NCBI RefSeq assembly: GCF_920984675.1
Contig: NZ_CAKLBV010000033.1
Coordinates: 1-47,772, forward strand
DNA: 47,772 nt
From: Methylobacterium sp. Leaf118
GTDB lineage: Bacteria > Pseudomonadota > Alphaproteobacteria > Rhizobiales > Beijerinckiaceae
Direction of reading: 5' to 3'
Part shown: one piece after another, positions 35,904 to 44,099 of the stretch
How positions within the stretch are numbered: the stretch's first letter is position 1
Layout of the letters: each line of letters begins with the position of its first letter
Notes under the pieces: model-generated
Told to the model about the DNA's origin: nothing
The model's input: only the letters and a program-made list of their open reading frames with translations
Databases searched by the model: none
Translations under genes and position numbers: made by a program

Positions 35904-36202
35904 CCCGGACAAAATGGTTCAGGAACAAGCGGTTAGGCTTGAGATCGGGCGCGCTTATAGCATCGCGCCGGACGGGAGTCGACCGAGGCGTCGGGCACGC
36001 CCCGGGTGATCGCGTGAGGTGATGATTCGAGCCGATGGCCCGCCGAACGACCGCCAGCCCGCGTGGCGCGCGGACGAAGGGCTCAAGCGGCGAGCGGTGC
36101 CCCGCGTGGCGAGAACCCGTCCCATCGCATCGCGGGCTTGCGTGAACCCCAGGCCGTCAGGCCTGTTCGCCTCAAGAGAATCCCTGGATCGAAGTCCCGC
36201 CC

Positions 36203-37678
36203 ATGTCCTTCCCGTTCGACAACAGCTACGCCCGGCTCCCAGCCCGCTTCCACGCGCGGCTCGCCCCGACGCCGGTTCCGGAGCCCCGGCTGATCCACCT
36301 GAACCGGGGGCTGGCCGAGGAACTCGGCATCGATCCCGACTGGCTCGGCGGCCCCGACGGCGTGGCGGTGCTGGCGGGCAACCGGGTGGCGGAGGGATCG
36401 GAGCCCCTCGCCGCCGCCTATGCCGGACACCAGTTCGGCAATTTCGTCCCCCAGCTCGGCGACGGGCGGGCCATCCTGCTCGGCGAGGTCATCGACCGGC
36501 ACGGACGCCGCCGCGACATCCAGCTGAAAGGGGCGGGGCCCACCCCGTTCTCCCGCAGCGGCGACGGGCGCGCGGCGTTTGGGCCGGTGCTGCGCGAATA
36601 CCTCGTCAGCGAGGCGATGGCGGCGCTTGGCATCCCGACGACCCGGGCGCTCGCCGCCGTCGCGACCGGCGCGCCGGTGATCCGCGAGACCGTGCTGCCC
36701 GGCGCGGTCCTCACCCGCGTGGCGGCGAGCCATATCCGGGTCGGCACGTTCCAGTTCTTCGCTGCCCGCCGCGACACCGACGGCCTGCAAGCGCTCGTCG
36801 ATCACGTCATCGCCCGGCACTATCCCGAGATCGGCGGTGATGGCGGCGACCGCGTCCGCGCTCTGATCGAGGCGGTCGTGGGCCGGCAGGCCGACCTCGT
36901 CGCCCGCTGGCTGCTGGTGGGCTTCGTCCACGGCGTGATGAACACCGACAACATGTCGGTGGCGGGCGAGACCATCGATTACGGCCCCTGCGCCTTCCTC
37001 GACGCCTACGACGCCCGGACCACGTTCAGCTCCATCGACCGGAACGGGCGCTACGCCTACGGCCAGCAGCCGCGCATCGCCCTGTGGAACCTCACCCGCT
37101 TCGCCGAGACCCTGCTGCCGCTCCTGGCTGCCGACGAGGACGAGGCGATCAAGCAGGCGGAGGCCGCCCTCGCCACCTTCGGCCCGCGCTTCGACGCGGC
37201 CTATCGCGGCGGTCTCGCCCGCAAGGTCGGGCTGTCGGAGCTGCGGGAGGGCGATGCCGAACTGTGCGGCGACCTGCTGCGGCTGATGGCCGAGAACCAG
37301 GCTGACCACACCCTGACCTTCCGTCTTCTCTGCGCGGCGGCCGAGGATCCGGAAGCCGACGGGCCGGTGCGCGAGCGCTTCGTCGATCCCACCGCCTACG
37401 ATGGCTGGGCCCTGCGATGGCGCGAGCGCCTCGCCGAGGAGCCGGGGGAGCCCTCGGCCCGCGGCCGAAGCATGCGGGCGGTGAACCCGGCCTTCATCCC
37501 CCGCAACTATCGCGTCGAGGCGATGATCGAGGCGGCGATCGAACGGAACGATTTCGCGCCGTTCGAGACCTTGCTCGCGGTGCTGTCGCGGCCCTACGAC
37601 GACCAGCCCGAGCACGCCCGCTACGCCGAGGCGCCGGAGGGCGGCGGTGTCGGCTACCGGACCTTCTGCGGCACGTGA
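36203..37678 (+). CDS. selO: Protein adenylyltransferase SelO (YdiU family)
   Basis: 491 residues. N-terminal FDNSYARLPARFHARLAPTPV, then YAGHQFGNFVPQLGDGRAILLGEV, the QLKGAGPTPFSRSGDGRAAFGPVLREYLVSEAM block, and VHGVMNTDNMSV followed by TIDYGPCAFLD. These are the pseudokinase catalytic and metal-binding motifs of SelO, which transfers AMP from ATP to protein Ser, Thr or Tyr in response to redox stress. The C-terminus ends CGT, keeping a Cys at the third-last position where eukaryotic SelO has selenocysteine. Standalone gene with no clear ribosome site at 36203; divergent from the ABC exporter. Confidence 0.93.
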   Translation: MSFPFDNSYARLPARFHARLAPTPVPEPRLIHLNRGLAEELGIDPDWLGGPDGVAVLAGNRVAEGSEPLAAAYAGHQFGNFVPQLGDGRAILLGEVIDRHGRRRDIQLKGAGPTPFSRSGDGRAAFGPVLREYLVSEAMAALGIPTTRALAAVATGAPVIRETVLPGAVLTRVAASHIRVGTFQFFAARRDTDGLQALVDHVIARHYPEIGGDGGDRVRALIEAVVGRQADLVARWLLVGFVHGVMNTDNMSVAGETIDYGPCAFLDAYDARTTFSSIDRNGRYAYGQQPRIALWNLTRFAETLLPLLAADEDEAIKQAEAALATFGPRFDAAYRGGLARKVGLSELREGDAELCGDLLRLMAENQADHTLTFRLLCAAAEDPEADGPVRERFVDPTAYDGWALRWRERLAEEPGEPSARGRSMRAVNPAFIPRNYRVEAMIEAAIERNDFAPFETLLAVLSRPYDDQPEHARYAEAPEGGGVGYRTFCGT

Positions 37679-37735
37679 CGACGGCTGCGAAACGCGCAAT
37701 GAACATGGAGCCGTGACCGCGCGTTCCCTCGATCC

Positions 37736-38884
37736 GTGAGGGCATGCCGAGGCCGCTCCGGAACGCGCGAGCCCCCTTTGTCGCCCTCTCCCACGCTCCA
37801 CCTCGTTCACGCCGCAGACGATCACGGTCCCGTGGCACCGCACGGGACCGGGAGCCTCTTCCCGACCGCCGAGATCGCGCGCCTGCGCCGGGACGGAACG
37901 CTCGCCGCGCCTCTGCCCGAACATCTCGGCGGTGCCGGCCTATGCGCCCCCGACCGGGTGGACGCGTTGCGCCGCTGCCTGACGCGGGTCGGGCGCGACA
38001 GCCTGCCGGTCGGTCGGCTCTATGAGGGCCACGTCAACGCCCTCGCTCTGGTCCTGCGCTACGCCGACGCCGAAACCCAGGCGCGGCTCGCCCACGACGC
38101 CCGGGACGGCCACCTGTTCGGCGTCTGGAACACCGAGCCGGGAGACGGCGGCCTGACCCTCGACGCCGCGGGCCGTCTGCACGGCGCCAAGAGCTTCGCC
38201 TCGGGGGCCGGCTCCGTCACCCGGCCCCTCGTGACGGCGCGGATGCCCGATGGGCGCCGCCTGATGCTGGTCATGCGGCTGGAGCCGGGGACGCGGGCCG
38301 ATCTCAGCGCGTGGCGGGCGCACGGCATGCGGGCCACTGCGACCGGCACGGTCGCCTTCTCCGGCCTGCATGTCGGCGACGGGGCGGTGATCGGCGCGCC
38401 CGACGACTATTCGCGCCAGCCCTTCTTCTTCGCGGGGGCATGGCGCTTCCTCGCCGTGCAGGTCGGCGGCATCGAGGCCGTGGTCGAGACCCACCGGGCC
38501 CATCTCAAGGCTACGGGCCGCGGCGGCGATCCGCACCAGCAGGCCCGGTTCGGGCAGAGCCTGATCGCGCTGGAATCCAGCCGCCTCCTCGTTGCCCGCG
38601 CCGCCGCGCTGGCGGCGGCCGAGACGGCGGCGTCGGCGCGGATCATCGCCGGCGTCAACCTCGCCCGCGCCGCCGTGGAGCAGGCCGGGCTCGACGTGAT
38701 CGCCTTGGCCCAGCGCTCGGTCGGGCTCGCCGGCTTCCTGGAGGATCATCCGCTGGAGGAGCGGATGCGGGATCTCGCGACCTATCTGCGCCAGCCCGCG
38801 CCGGATTTCGCGCTGACCGGCATGGCCGCCCACGTTCTGGAGGCCGAGGAGCCGCTGCACGACCTCTGGCCCGAGGAGACCTGA
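37736..38884 (+). CDS. Acyl-CoA dehydrogenase-like protein
   Basis: 382 residues from GTG at 37736; the start is uncertain, and TTG at 37778 is an alternative that removes 14 basic residues. Acyl-CoA-dehydrogenase-like features are APLPEHLGGAGLCAPDRV near the N-terminus, the mid-domain GVWNTEPGDGGLTLD... GRLHGAKSFASGAGSVTRPLVTA, and the helical C-terminal domain with AQRSVGLAGFLEDHPLEERMRDLATYLRQPAPD. The protein is divergent from the classical family and I cannot place the catalytic Glu. The NodS-like methyltransferase follows after 3 bp, so the two are probably co-transcribed. Such pairs occur in natural-product-like clusters in Hyphomicrobiales. Confidence 0.75.
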   Translation: MRACRGRSGTREPPLSPSPTLHLVHAADDHGPVAPHGTGSLFPTAEIARLRRDGTLAAPLPEHLGGAGLCAPDRVDALRRCLTRVGRDSLPVGRLYEGHVNALALVLRYADAETQARLAHDARDGHLFGVWNTEPGDGGLTLDAAGRLHGAKSFASGAGSVTRPLVTARMPDGRRLMLVMRLEPGTRADLSAWRAHGMRATATGTVAFSGLHVGDGAVIGAPDDYSRQPFFFAGAWRFLAVQVGGIEAVVETHRAHLKATGRGGDPHQQARFGQSLIALESSRLLVARAAALAAAETAASARIIAGVNLARAAVEQAGLDVIALAQRSVGLAGFLEDHPLEERMRDLATYLRQPAPDFALTGMAAHVLEAEEPLHDLWPEET

Positions 38885-38887
38885 CCC

Positions 38888-39481
38888 ATGGGGGGACGCC
38901 ACGAACACAGCCTGCCGGCCGGCTATTTCGACGACATCTACGCCGCGAACCCCGACCCGTGGCAGTTCACCTCGAGCGCCTACGAGCGCGCGAAATACGA
39001 TGCGACCCTGGAGGCCCTGCCGCGGGCCCGGTACGGCCGGGCCCTGGAGGTCGGCTGCTCCATCGGGGTCTTCACCCGGGACCTCGCCGAGCGCTGCGCC
39101 GAGCTCGTGGCCCTCGATCCGGCGCCGGCCGCCATCGAGGCGGCCCGCGAGCGCTGCGCCGGCCTCCCCCATATCCGCTTCGCGCTCGGCGCCGTGCCGG
39201 CGACCTGGCCGCCGGGGCGGTTTGACCTGATCGTCCTGTCCGAGGTCCTCTACTTCCTCGATCACGCCGACCTGTCCCGCCTAGCCGGGCAGGTCGGACA
39301 CAGCCTGGAACCCGGGGGGGATTGCGTGCTCGTCCACTGGCTCGGCGAGACCGACTATCCCCTCTCCGGCGATGAGGCCGTCGAGGGCTTCATCGCGGCG
39401 AGCGCCCTGACGGTCCTGCGGCGGGCGCGGACGCAGGAATACCGCCTCGATCTGTTGCGGGCGGGCCATGGCCCGGACTGA
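38888..39481 (+). CDS. NodS-like SAM-dependent methyltransferase
   Basis: 197 residues. The N-terminal PAGYFDDIYAANPDPWQFTSSAYERAKYDATLEALP matches the NodS family head. SAM motif I is ALEVGCSIGVFTRDLAERC, motif II acidic ELVALDPAP, and motif IV FDLIVLSEVLYFLD. NodS N-methylates chitooligosaccharides in nodulating rhizobia, but related proteins occur broadly. It follows the acyl-CoA-dehydrogenase-like gene by 3 bp and its stop overlaps the cytochrome b gene start (39468) by 14 bp. No nod genes are present, so a Nod-factor role is not implied. Confidence 0.85.
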   Translation: MGGRHEHSLPAGYFDDIYAANPDPWQFTSSAYERAKYDATLEALPRARYGRALEVGCSIGVFTRDLAERCAELVALDPAPAAIEAARERCAGLPHIRFALGAVPATWPPGRFDLIVLSEVLYFLDHADLSRLAGQVGHSLEPGGDCVLVHWLGETDYPLSGDEAVEGFIAASALTVLRRARTQEYRLDLLRAGHGPD

Positions 39482-40154
39482 GCGGCGCCTGCACCATCCG
39501 CTCTGGGTGCGCCTGACGCATTGGGTGAGCGCGGGCGCCTTCCTGGCGCTCGTGGTCAGCGGCGTCGCGATTCTCCTGGCGCTGCCCCGCCTGTTCTGGG
39601 GTGAGACCGGCGCCAACGACGCGCCCGCCTGGATCGTGCTGCCCTTGCCGATTAACCTCGAACAGACCGGCTGGGGTCGCAACCTCCACTTCCTCGCCGC
39701 CTGGATCTTCGTGCTGAGCGGCACGGTCTACGGGCTCGCCGCCGTGATCACCGGTCACTTTCTGCGCCGCCTCGTGCCGGACCGGGACCAGATCCGTCCC
39801 GGCGCCCTCGCCTGCGAGTTCCGGGACCATCTGCGCCTGCGCGGCGCGGGCCCGGCGGAGCCCGAACGCTACAACGCTCTCCAGAAGCTCGCCTATCTCG
39901 CGGTCCTGCTGGTGCTGGCACCCGTCATGCTGCTCTCGGGGCTGACCATGTCGCCCGGCGTCACCGCGGCCTATCCAGAGCTGTTCACCCTGTTCGGCGG
40001 CCGGCAATCGGCCCGGACGATCCATTTCCTGGCCGCCCTCCTGCTCGTCGGCTTCCTCCTCGTGCATCTCTGGCAGGTGCTCGTGAACCACCCGCTCCGG
40101 CTCATGCGGGGCATGATCACCGGGCGCGCCCCGGGCGCGCGGGAGAGGCTGTGA
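39468..40154 (+). CDS. Di-haem cytochrome b561-type membrane subunit
   Basis: 228 residues, about four to five membrane spans. Candidate haem-ligand His include LTHWVSAGAFLALVVSGVAILL in span 1, NLHFLAAWIFVLSGTVYGLAAVITGHF in span 2, ARTIHFLAALLLVGFLLVHLWQVLVNHP in the last span. This is the bacterial cytochrome b561/Ni-hydrogenase/thiosulfate-reductase b-type family. Its stop overlaps the start of the following molybdopterin protein by at least one base, so it is the likely quinone-linked membrane partner. It overlaps the methyltransferase 3' end by 14 bp. Confidence 0.87.
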   Translation: MARTERRLHHPLWVRLTHWVSAGAFLALVVSGVAILLALPRLFWGETGANDAPAWIVLPLPINLEQTGWGRNLHFLAAWIFVLSGTVYGLAAVITGHFLRRLVPDRDQIRPGALACEFRDHLRLRGAGPAEPERYNALQKLAYLAVLLVLAPVMLLSGLTMSPGVTAAYPELFTLFGGRQSARTIHFLAALLLVGFLLVHLWQVLVNHPLRLMRGMITGRAPGARERL

Positions 40155-40897
40155 TGCACGACATCTCGCGCCGTCGGCTTCTCCTCGGCACGTCCGCCCT
40201 CGGGCTCGGCAGCGCGCTCGGCGGCTGCGACCTCATCGCGGACGGGCCGAGCCGGTCCGGCCTCTACGGGCTCAGCGACACCCTGACCTTCGCGACCCAG
40301 CGCTTCCTCCTGCGCGACCAGCCGCTGGTGCGGGAGTTCGGCCCGGAGGCGATCTCCCGGGTCTTCCCGACGATCAACACCACCGATCCGGACAATCCCG
40401 ACTACCGCCGCTCGAAGGCGCAGGGCTTTGCGGACTGGCGTCTGCCGGTGAGCGGCCTCGTCGAGCGTCCCACCACCTTCTCCCTGGCCGAACTGAGGGC
40501 GATGCCAGCCCGCACGCAGATCACGCTGCATGCCTGCGAGCAGGGCTGGTCGGCGATCGGGGGCTGGACCGGCGTGCCGCTCTCGCACCTGCTGGCGAGC
40601 ATCGGTCTGAAGCGCGAGGCCCGCTTCATCGTGATCCGCTCCGTCGACGGCTGGTGGGACAGCTACGATCTGTTCGACGCCCTCCATCCGCAGACGATCC
40701 TGGCCTACGGCATGAACGGCTCCGACCTGCCGGTGGCCCACGGCGCGCCAGTCCGCCTTCGGGTCGAGCGCCAACTCGGTTACAAATCGCTCAAGTATCT
40801 CGCGAGCATCGAGGCGGTCGCGAGCGTCTCGCGCCTCAGCCAGGGCCGCGGCAGCATGGTCTCCGAACTCGGTTTTTCGTGGTATGCCGGCATCTGA
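40154..40897 (+). CDS. Sulfite-oxidase-fold molybdopterin oxidoreductase, Tat lipoprotein
   Basis: 247 residues from ATG at 40154; the GTG at 40151 would overlap the previous stop. The N-terminus has a twin-arginine motif (SRRRLL, residues 5-10), a hydrophobic stretch and then SALGGC with Cys25, a lipobox. The domain has ITLHACEQGWSAIGGWTGVPLSHLL with the likely molybdenum-ligand Cys128, then RSVDGWWDSYD and GAPVRLRVERQLGYKSLKYLASIE, matching the sulfite-oxidase/YedY (MsrP) fold. It would be a periplasmic, membrane-tethered redox enzyme passing electrons to the adjacent cytochrome b. The substrate (sulfite, methionine sulfoxide or other) cannot be told. Confidence 0.87.
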   Translation: MHDISRRRLLLGTSALGLGSALGGCDLIADGPSRSGLYGLSDTLTFATQRFLLRDQPLVREFGPEAISRVFPTINTTDPDNPDYRRSKAQGFADWRLPVSGLVERPTTFSLAELRAMPARTQITLHACEQGWSAIGGWTGVPLSHLLASIGLKREARFIVIRSVDGWWDSYDLFDALHPQTILAYGMNGSDLPVAHGAPVRLRVERQLGYKSLKYLASIEAVASVSRLSQGRGSMVSELGFSWYAGI

Positions 40898-41246
40898 GGG
40901 CGGCGCCGGTCCGGGGATGGGATCGGGGCAAGATCAGGATCATCGATAGCGGGCAATGCCGTCGCCCTTGCGTGGATTTTTGCGTCAAAGCAGCCTGGTT
41001 TTCACGATATCATTGGATGAGGCCGTCCTCGCATCGAGCGAGTGTGGCTTTTGCCTCTATCGAGCCTGACCTAGACATTGATGCGGGGCCTGCTCGACAA
41101 GGCTTGATCGGCGATTGAGCGCGATCAAGGCCGCAAAAAAGTGCTCTCTTCTGATGCCAACGACCCCGACAAGCCCCCCCATCCCTGGCGCCGTAGCCGG
41201 CCGGTGGAAGCTCGGCTATGGATCGATCGAGATCTGCGGAGCCGAC
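40898..41246. other. Intergenic region with inverted repeat upstream of the epimerase
   Basis: 349 bp without a convincing gene. It holds an inverted repeat CTTGATCG (41103-41110) and CGATCAAG (41122-41129), followed by an A-rich tract, a possible regulatory site for the downstream epimerase gene. Confidence 0.4.
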
Positions 41247-42125
41247 ATGGACGAGACGATCGAGATTCGGGCGGCGGACGGCACCACGGCCCGCATCGCC
41301 CTGAAGGGCGCCGAGCCGGTGTCCTGGCGGGTCGAGGACCGCGACTATCTCTGGAACGGCGATCCCGAGCACTGGAACCGGCATGCGCCCTGGCTCTTCC
41401 CCGTGGTCGGCGCCTCGGCGGGCGGCGCGGTGCGGGTGGGCGGCGTCCGCTACCCCATGGCGCAGCACGGCTTCGCCCGGGACCTCCCCTTCACGGTGGT
41501 GGCGCGCAGCGACGATGCGGTCACCCTGCGGCTGGAGGACGATGCCGCCACCCGGGCGCATTATCCCTTCCCCTTCCAGTTCGAGGTGACCGCGCGGGTC
41601 GCGCCGCGGAGCTTGAGCTTCGATCTGACGGTGCGCAATCAAGGGGCCGAGCCCCTGCCCTACGGGCTCGGCTTCCATCCCGCCTTCCCCTGGCCCTTCG
41701 CCGGGGGGGAGCGGCGCGCGGGCGGCGGCTACGCCGTGGTCTTCGAGGCGCCCGAGCGGCCCTTCGTGCCCGAGGTCGGCGAGGGCGGCCTGCTGGTGCG
41801 CGCGGAGCGGGCCCTGCCGCTCGCGGGCGACCGTCTCGACCTCGATCCCGAATTGTTCACCGAGGCGCTGGTGTTCCTGAACGCCAAGAGCCGCGCCCTG
41901 CGCTTCGTCGCGCCGGGCGGCCGGAGCATCGCCATGCGGGTGGAGGATTTTCCCCATCTCGCCGTCTGGACGCGGCCGACGGCGCCGTTCCTCTCCCTCG
42001 AGGCCTGGACCGGCCATGCGGACTGGGCCGGCTTCGAGGGGGAGTTGGCCGAGCGCGACTCGCAGCGGCAACTGGCGCCGGGCGAGACCGCCCGGCACGG
42101 GATCGCACTCGCGCTCGAGGGCTGA
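41247..42125 (+). CDS. Aldose 1-epimerase-like sugar epimerase (galactose mutarotase fold)
   Basis: 292 residues from ATG at 41247, with GGAG upstream; the frame runs further upstream without conservation. The galactose mutarotase fold is seen in GAEPVSWRVEDRDYLWNGDPEHWNRHAPWLFPVVG, YPMAQHGFARDLPF (His in the active-site loop), PLPYGLGFHPAFPWP and FLSLEAWTGHADW. It belongs to the aldose 1-epimerase/YeaD-like group acting on hexose or hexose-6-phosphate anomers. It is a single gene, convergent with the TOBE gene at 42134, whose stop lies 8 bp beyond its own. Confidence 0.86.
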   Translation: MDETIEIRAADGTTARIALKGAEPVSWRVEDRDYLWNGDPEHWNRHAPWLFPVVGASAGGAVRVGGVRYPMAQHGFARDLPFTVVARSDDAVTLRLEDDAATRAHYPFPFQFEVTARVAPRSLSFDLTVRNQGAEPLPYGLGFHPAFPWPFAGGERRAGGGYAVVFEAPERPFVPEVGEGGLLVRAERALPLAGDRLDLDPELFTEALVFLNAKSRALRFVAPGGRSIAMRVEDFPHLAVWTRPTAPFLSLEAWTGHADWAGFEGELAERDSQRQLAPGETARHGIALALEG

Positions 42126-42133
42126 GACGCGCC

Positions 42134-42343
42134 TCAATCCACCGCGAGGATGACGTCGGAGCTCTTGATGACGGCGTAGGCCTCGCCGCCGACCTTGAGG
42201 CCGAGGGCATCGACCGACTCGTTCGTGATCGCCGAGGTCACGGTCTGACCGCCGGCGATCTCGATCTTCACATGGGCCGTGGTGGTGCCCTTCTCGACCG
42301 ACACGACCTTACCCTTGAGGACGTTGCGCGCGCTGAGCTTCAT
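42134..42343 (-). CDS. TOBE/Mop-domain molybdenum-pterin binding protein
   Basis: 69 residues from ATG at 42343. The whole protein is one TOBE domain: KLSARNVLKGKVVSVEKGTTTAHVKIEIAGGQTVTSAITNESVDALGLKVGGEAYAVIKSSDVILAVD. SARN-x-x-GKV and AVIKSSDVIL are the classic Mop signature. Such single-TOBE proteins (molbindins) store or buffer molybdate or tungstate as oligomers in the cytoplasm. A molybdoenzyme gene lies about 1.2 kb away on the other strand, a suggestive but unproven link. Confidence 0.9.
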   Translation of the reverse strand: MKLSARNVLKGKVVSVEKGTTTAHVKIEIAGGQTVTSAITNESVDALGLKVGGEAYAVIKSSDVILAVD

Positions 42344-42427
42344 GAGGGATCTCGCTGAATTCCCTGGAACGCGGCCTCCCTGCCCCACCCGCTCCGGTGG
42401 GGCAAGCGGCGCTTGGCTTCCCTCGGC

Positions 42428-42778
42428 TCAGGAATCGGCGCGGTCGTCGGCCTCCTCCGTCTCGGAGACCAGGCGGCGGCTGCCCCAATCGGTCAGCACC
42501 GCGTTCATCGCGTCGAGGACGAAGTGGCGGGCGCTGTCGCGGTCGTACCCCTCCGCCAGAAGGTCGTCGTACTCGGTGAAGGCGTGGCGGGCGAAGGCCG
42601 TCAGAGCCAGCCACACCGCCGTCTCCGGCACGGCGCCGCGCAGGCCGGGGCTGCGCATCGCCCGGTCGAGCACGGCTTCCGCCTCGAAGGCTGGCAGCCG
42701 CGGCGCGAGCCGTGCCAGGGCAGCGGCGAGGACGGCGCGACGGTCCCCCATCTGCGGCGGAGGCGCGCGTTTCGTCAT
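42428..42778 (-). CDS. DUF2293 family protein
   Basis: 116 residues from ATG at 42778. The core DRRAVLAAALARLAPRLPAFEAEAVLDRAMRSPGLRGAVPETAVWLALTAFARHAFTEYDDLLAEGYDRDSARHFVLDAMNAVLTDWGSRR is highly conserved in this family in Hyphomicrobiales, with ending acidic EEADDRADS. It is soluble with no known function. It lies downstream of rpsI on the same strand, past the rpsI terminator. Confidence 0.8.
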   Translation of the reverse strand: MTKRAPPPQMGDRRAVLAAALARLAPRLPAFEAEAVLDRAMRSPGLRGAVPETAVWLALTAFARHAFTEYDDLLAEGYDRDSARHFVLDAMNAVLTDWGSRRLVSETEEADDRADS

Positions 42779-42803
42779 CCGATGCTCTCCGGGAAACGAA
42801 GAA

Positions 42804-42829
42804 AGGGCGGAGCCTCGCGGCCCCGCCCT
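42804..42829 (-). terminator. rplM-rpsI terminator
   Basis: AGGGCGG (42804-42810) and CCGCCCT (42823-42829) with a 12 nt loop; read leftward it is followed by TTCTTCGTTT. It lies 27 bp beyond the rpsI stop. Confidence 0.65.
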
Positions 42830-42855
42830 CTCCCACACCAAAACCGAACCGCGCT

Positions 42856-43341
42856 TTAGCGCTTCGAGAACTGGAAGCTGCGGCGGGCCTTCTTGCGGCC
42901 GTACTTCTTGCGCTCGACCACGCGCGGGTCGCGGGTGAGGAAGCCCTCGCGCTTGAGCGGCGAACGCAGCTCCGGCTCGTAATAGGTCAGGGCCTTGGAC
43001 AGGCCGTGGCGCACGGCGCCCGCCTGACCCGAGAGACCGCCGCCCTTCACCGTGACGGTGATGTCGTACTGGTCGACGCGGCCGGCGATCTCCAGCGGCT
43101 GGCGCAGGATCATGCGCAGCACGGGACGGGCGAAATAGGTCTCGACCGGGCGGCCGTTGACGACCACGGTGCCGTTGCCGGGCTTAATCCAGACGCGGGC
43201 GACCGCGTCCTTGCGCTTGCCGGTGGCGTAGGCGCGGCCCTGGGCGTCCAGCTTCTGGACGTGGACGGGCGCCTCGTTCTCGGAGCCGGACGTCTGGGTG
43301 TTCGCCCGATTGAGATCGGCGAGGGACTGAAGGGTCGCCAT
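42856..43341 (-). CDS. rpsI: 30S ribosomal protein S9
   Basis: 161 residues. The N-terminal extension ([35 protein letters not shown]) is typical of alphaproteobacterial S9. The core is [56 protein letters not shown], ending [24 protein letters not shown], the invariant basic C-terminal tail that reaches the P-site tRNA. It starts 2 bp after the rplM stop (operon rplM-rpsI). Start ATG at 43341 is used; an upstream TTG is not needed. Confidence 0.97.
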   Translation of the reverse strand: MATLQSLADLNRANTQTSGSENEAPVHVQKLDAQGRAYATGKRKDAVARVWIKPGNGTVVVNGRPVETYFARPVLRMILRQPLEIAGRVDQYDITVTVKGGGLSGQAGAVRHGLSKALTYYEPELRSPLKREGFLTRDPRVVERKKYGRKKARRSFQFSKR

Positions 43342-43343
43342 GA

Positions 43344-43805
43344 TCAAGCGCTCACGTTCTTACGGTTGAGGGAGCCGACGTCGAGCGCCTGCGGCTGCTG
43401 GGCCTCGTGGGGATGCGCGGAACCCTTGTAGACGCGCAGGTGGCCGAGGATCTGGCGGAAGAGCGGGCCGCGGGGCAGCATGCGCTCGACAGCCTTCTCG
43501 ACCACGCGCTCGGGGAACCGGCCCTCGAGAATGAACTTGGCCGAGCGCTCCTTGATGCCGCCCGGATAGCCCGTGTGGTGATAGTAGACCTTCTGGTCGT
43601 ACTTGCGGCCGGTGAACTTCACCTTGTCCGCATTGATGACGATGACGTGGTCGCCGCAATCGACATGGGGCGTATAGGCGGCCTTGTGCTTGCCGCGCAG
43701 GCGCATTGCCACGATCGAGGCGAGGCGGCCCACCACGAGGCCTTCCGCGTCAATCACGACCCACTTCTTGTCGACGTCGGCGGGCTTCAGCGACGTAGTC
43801 TTCAT
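43344..43805 (-). CDS. rplM: 50S ribosomal protein L13
   Basis: 153 residues. [73 protein letters not shown] is the L13 signature, with C-terminal [34 protein letters not shown] at 43805 is chosen by family length. First gene of rplM-rpsI. Two palindromes lie upstream at 43955-43985, where the promoter should be. Confidence 0.97.
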   Translation of the reverse strand: MKTTSLKPADVDKKWVVIDAEGLVVGRLASIVAMRLRGKHKAAYTPHVDCGDHVIVINADKVKFTGRKYDQKVYYHHTGYPGGIKERSAKFILEGRFPERVVEKAVERMLPRGPLFRQILGHLRVYKGSAHPHEAQQPQALDVGSLNRKNVSA

Positions 43806-43954
43806 GGCCGATTCCCGTGCCGGTGACGTTGGAAACAAGGCGCCGCCGCGTCGGGGAGGACGCAGCGGCGTGTGGAGCGTTCGATACGGAGGTTCGCCGG
43901 TCGCGTCAAGGGTGATCCTGCGCGCCGAAATCGAAAAACGAGAGATTCTGGAGC

Positions 43955-43985
43955 CATTTGACAAATGAGGTATTAGGATACCTCA
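43955..43985. promoter_or_regulatory. Tandem palindromes upstream of rplM
   Basis: CATTTGACAAATG (43955-43967), a near-perfect 13 bp palindrome, overlaps TGAGGTAT-TAGG-ATACCTCA (43966-43985), a perfect 8 bp inverted repeat. They lie 150-180 bp upstream of the rplM start, in an AT-rich patch, and look like operator or leader structure. Confidence 0.5.
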
Positions 43986-44067
43986 AGGCTTTGCCGCAGT
44001 CCGGCCTGCATGCCGGGGCGGGTGCGGCCGCCGGCACCTCCGGGTCGGGCGGGCGCGAGACCAGAAA

Positions 44068-44099
44068 AAGCCCGCCGCGGCAAGAGGCCGGGCGGGCTT
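44068..44099 (-). terminator. Leftward intrinsic terminator of an unidentified transcript
   Basis: AAGCCCGCC (44068-44076) pairs with GGCGGGCTT (44091-44099); read leftward the stem ends in GGGCTTTTTC. No leftward gene was found between it and the oxlT promoter. Confidence 0.6.

Noticed and set aside
38888..39481. Reading the NodS-like gene as evidence for a nodulation locus
   Set aside because: No nodA, nodB, nodC or nod-box is present; NodS-like methyltransferases are common outside symbiosis.
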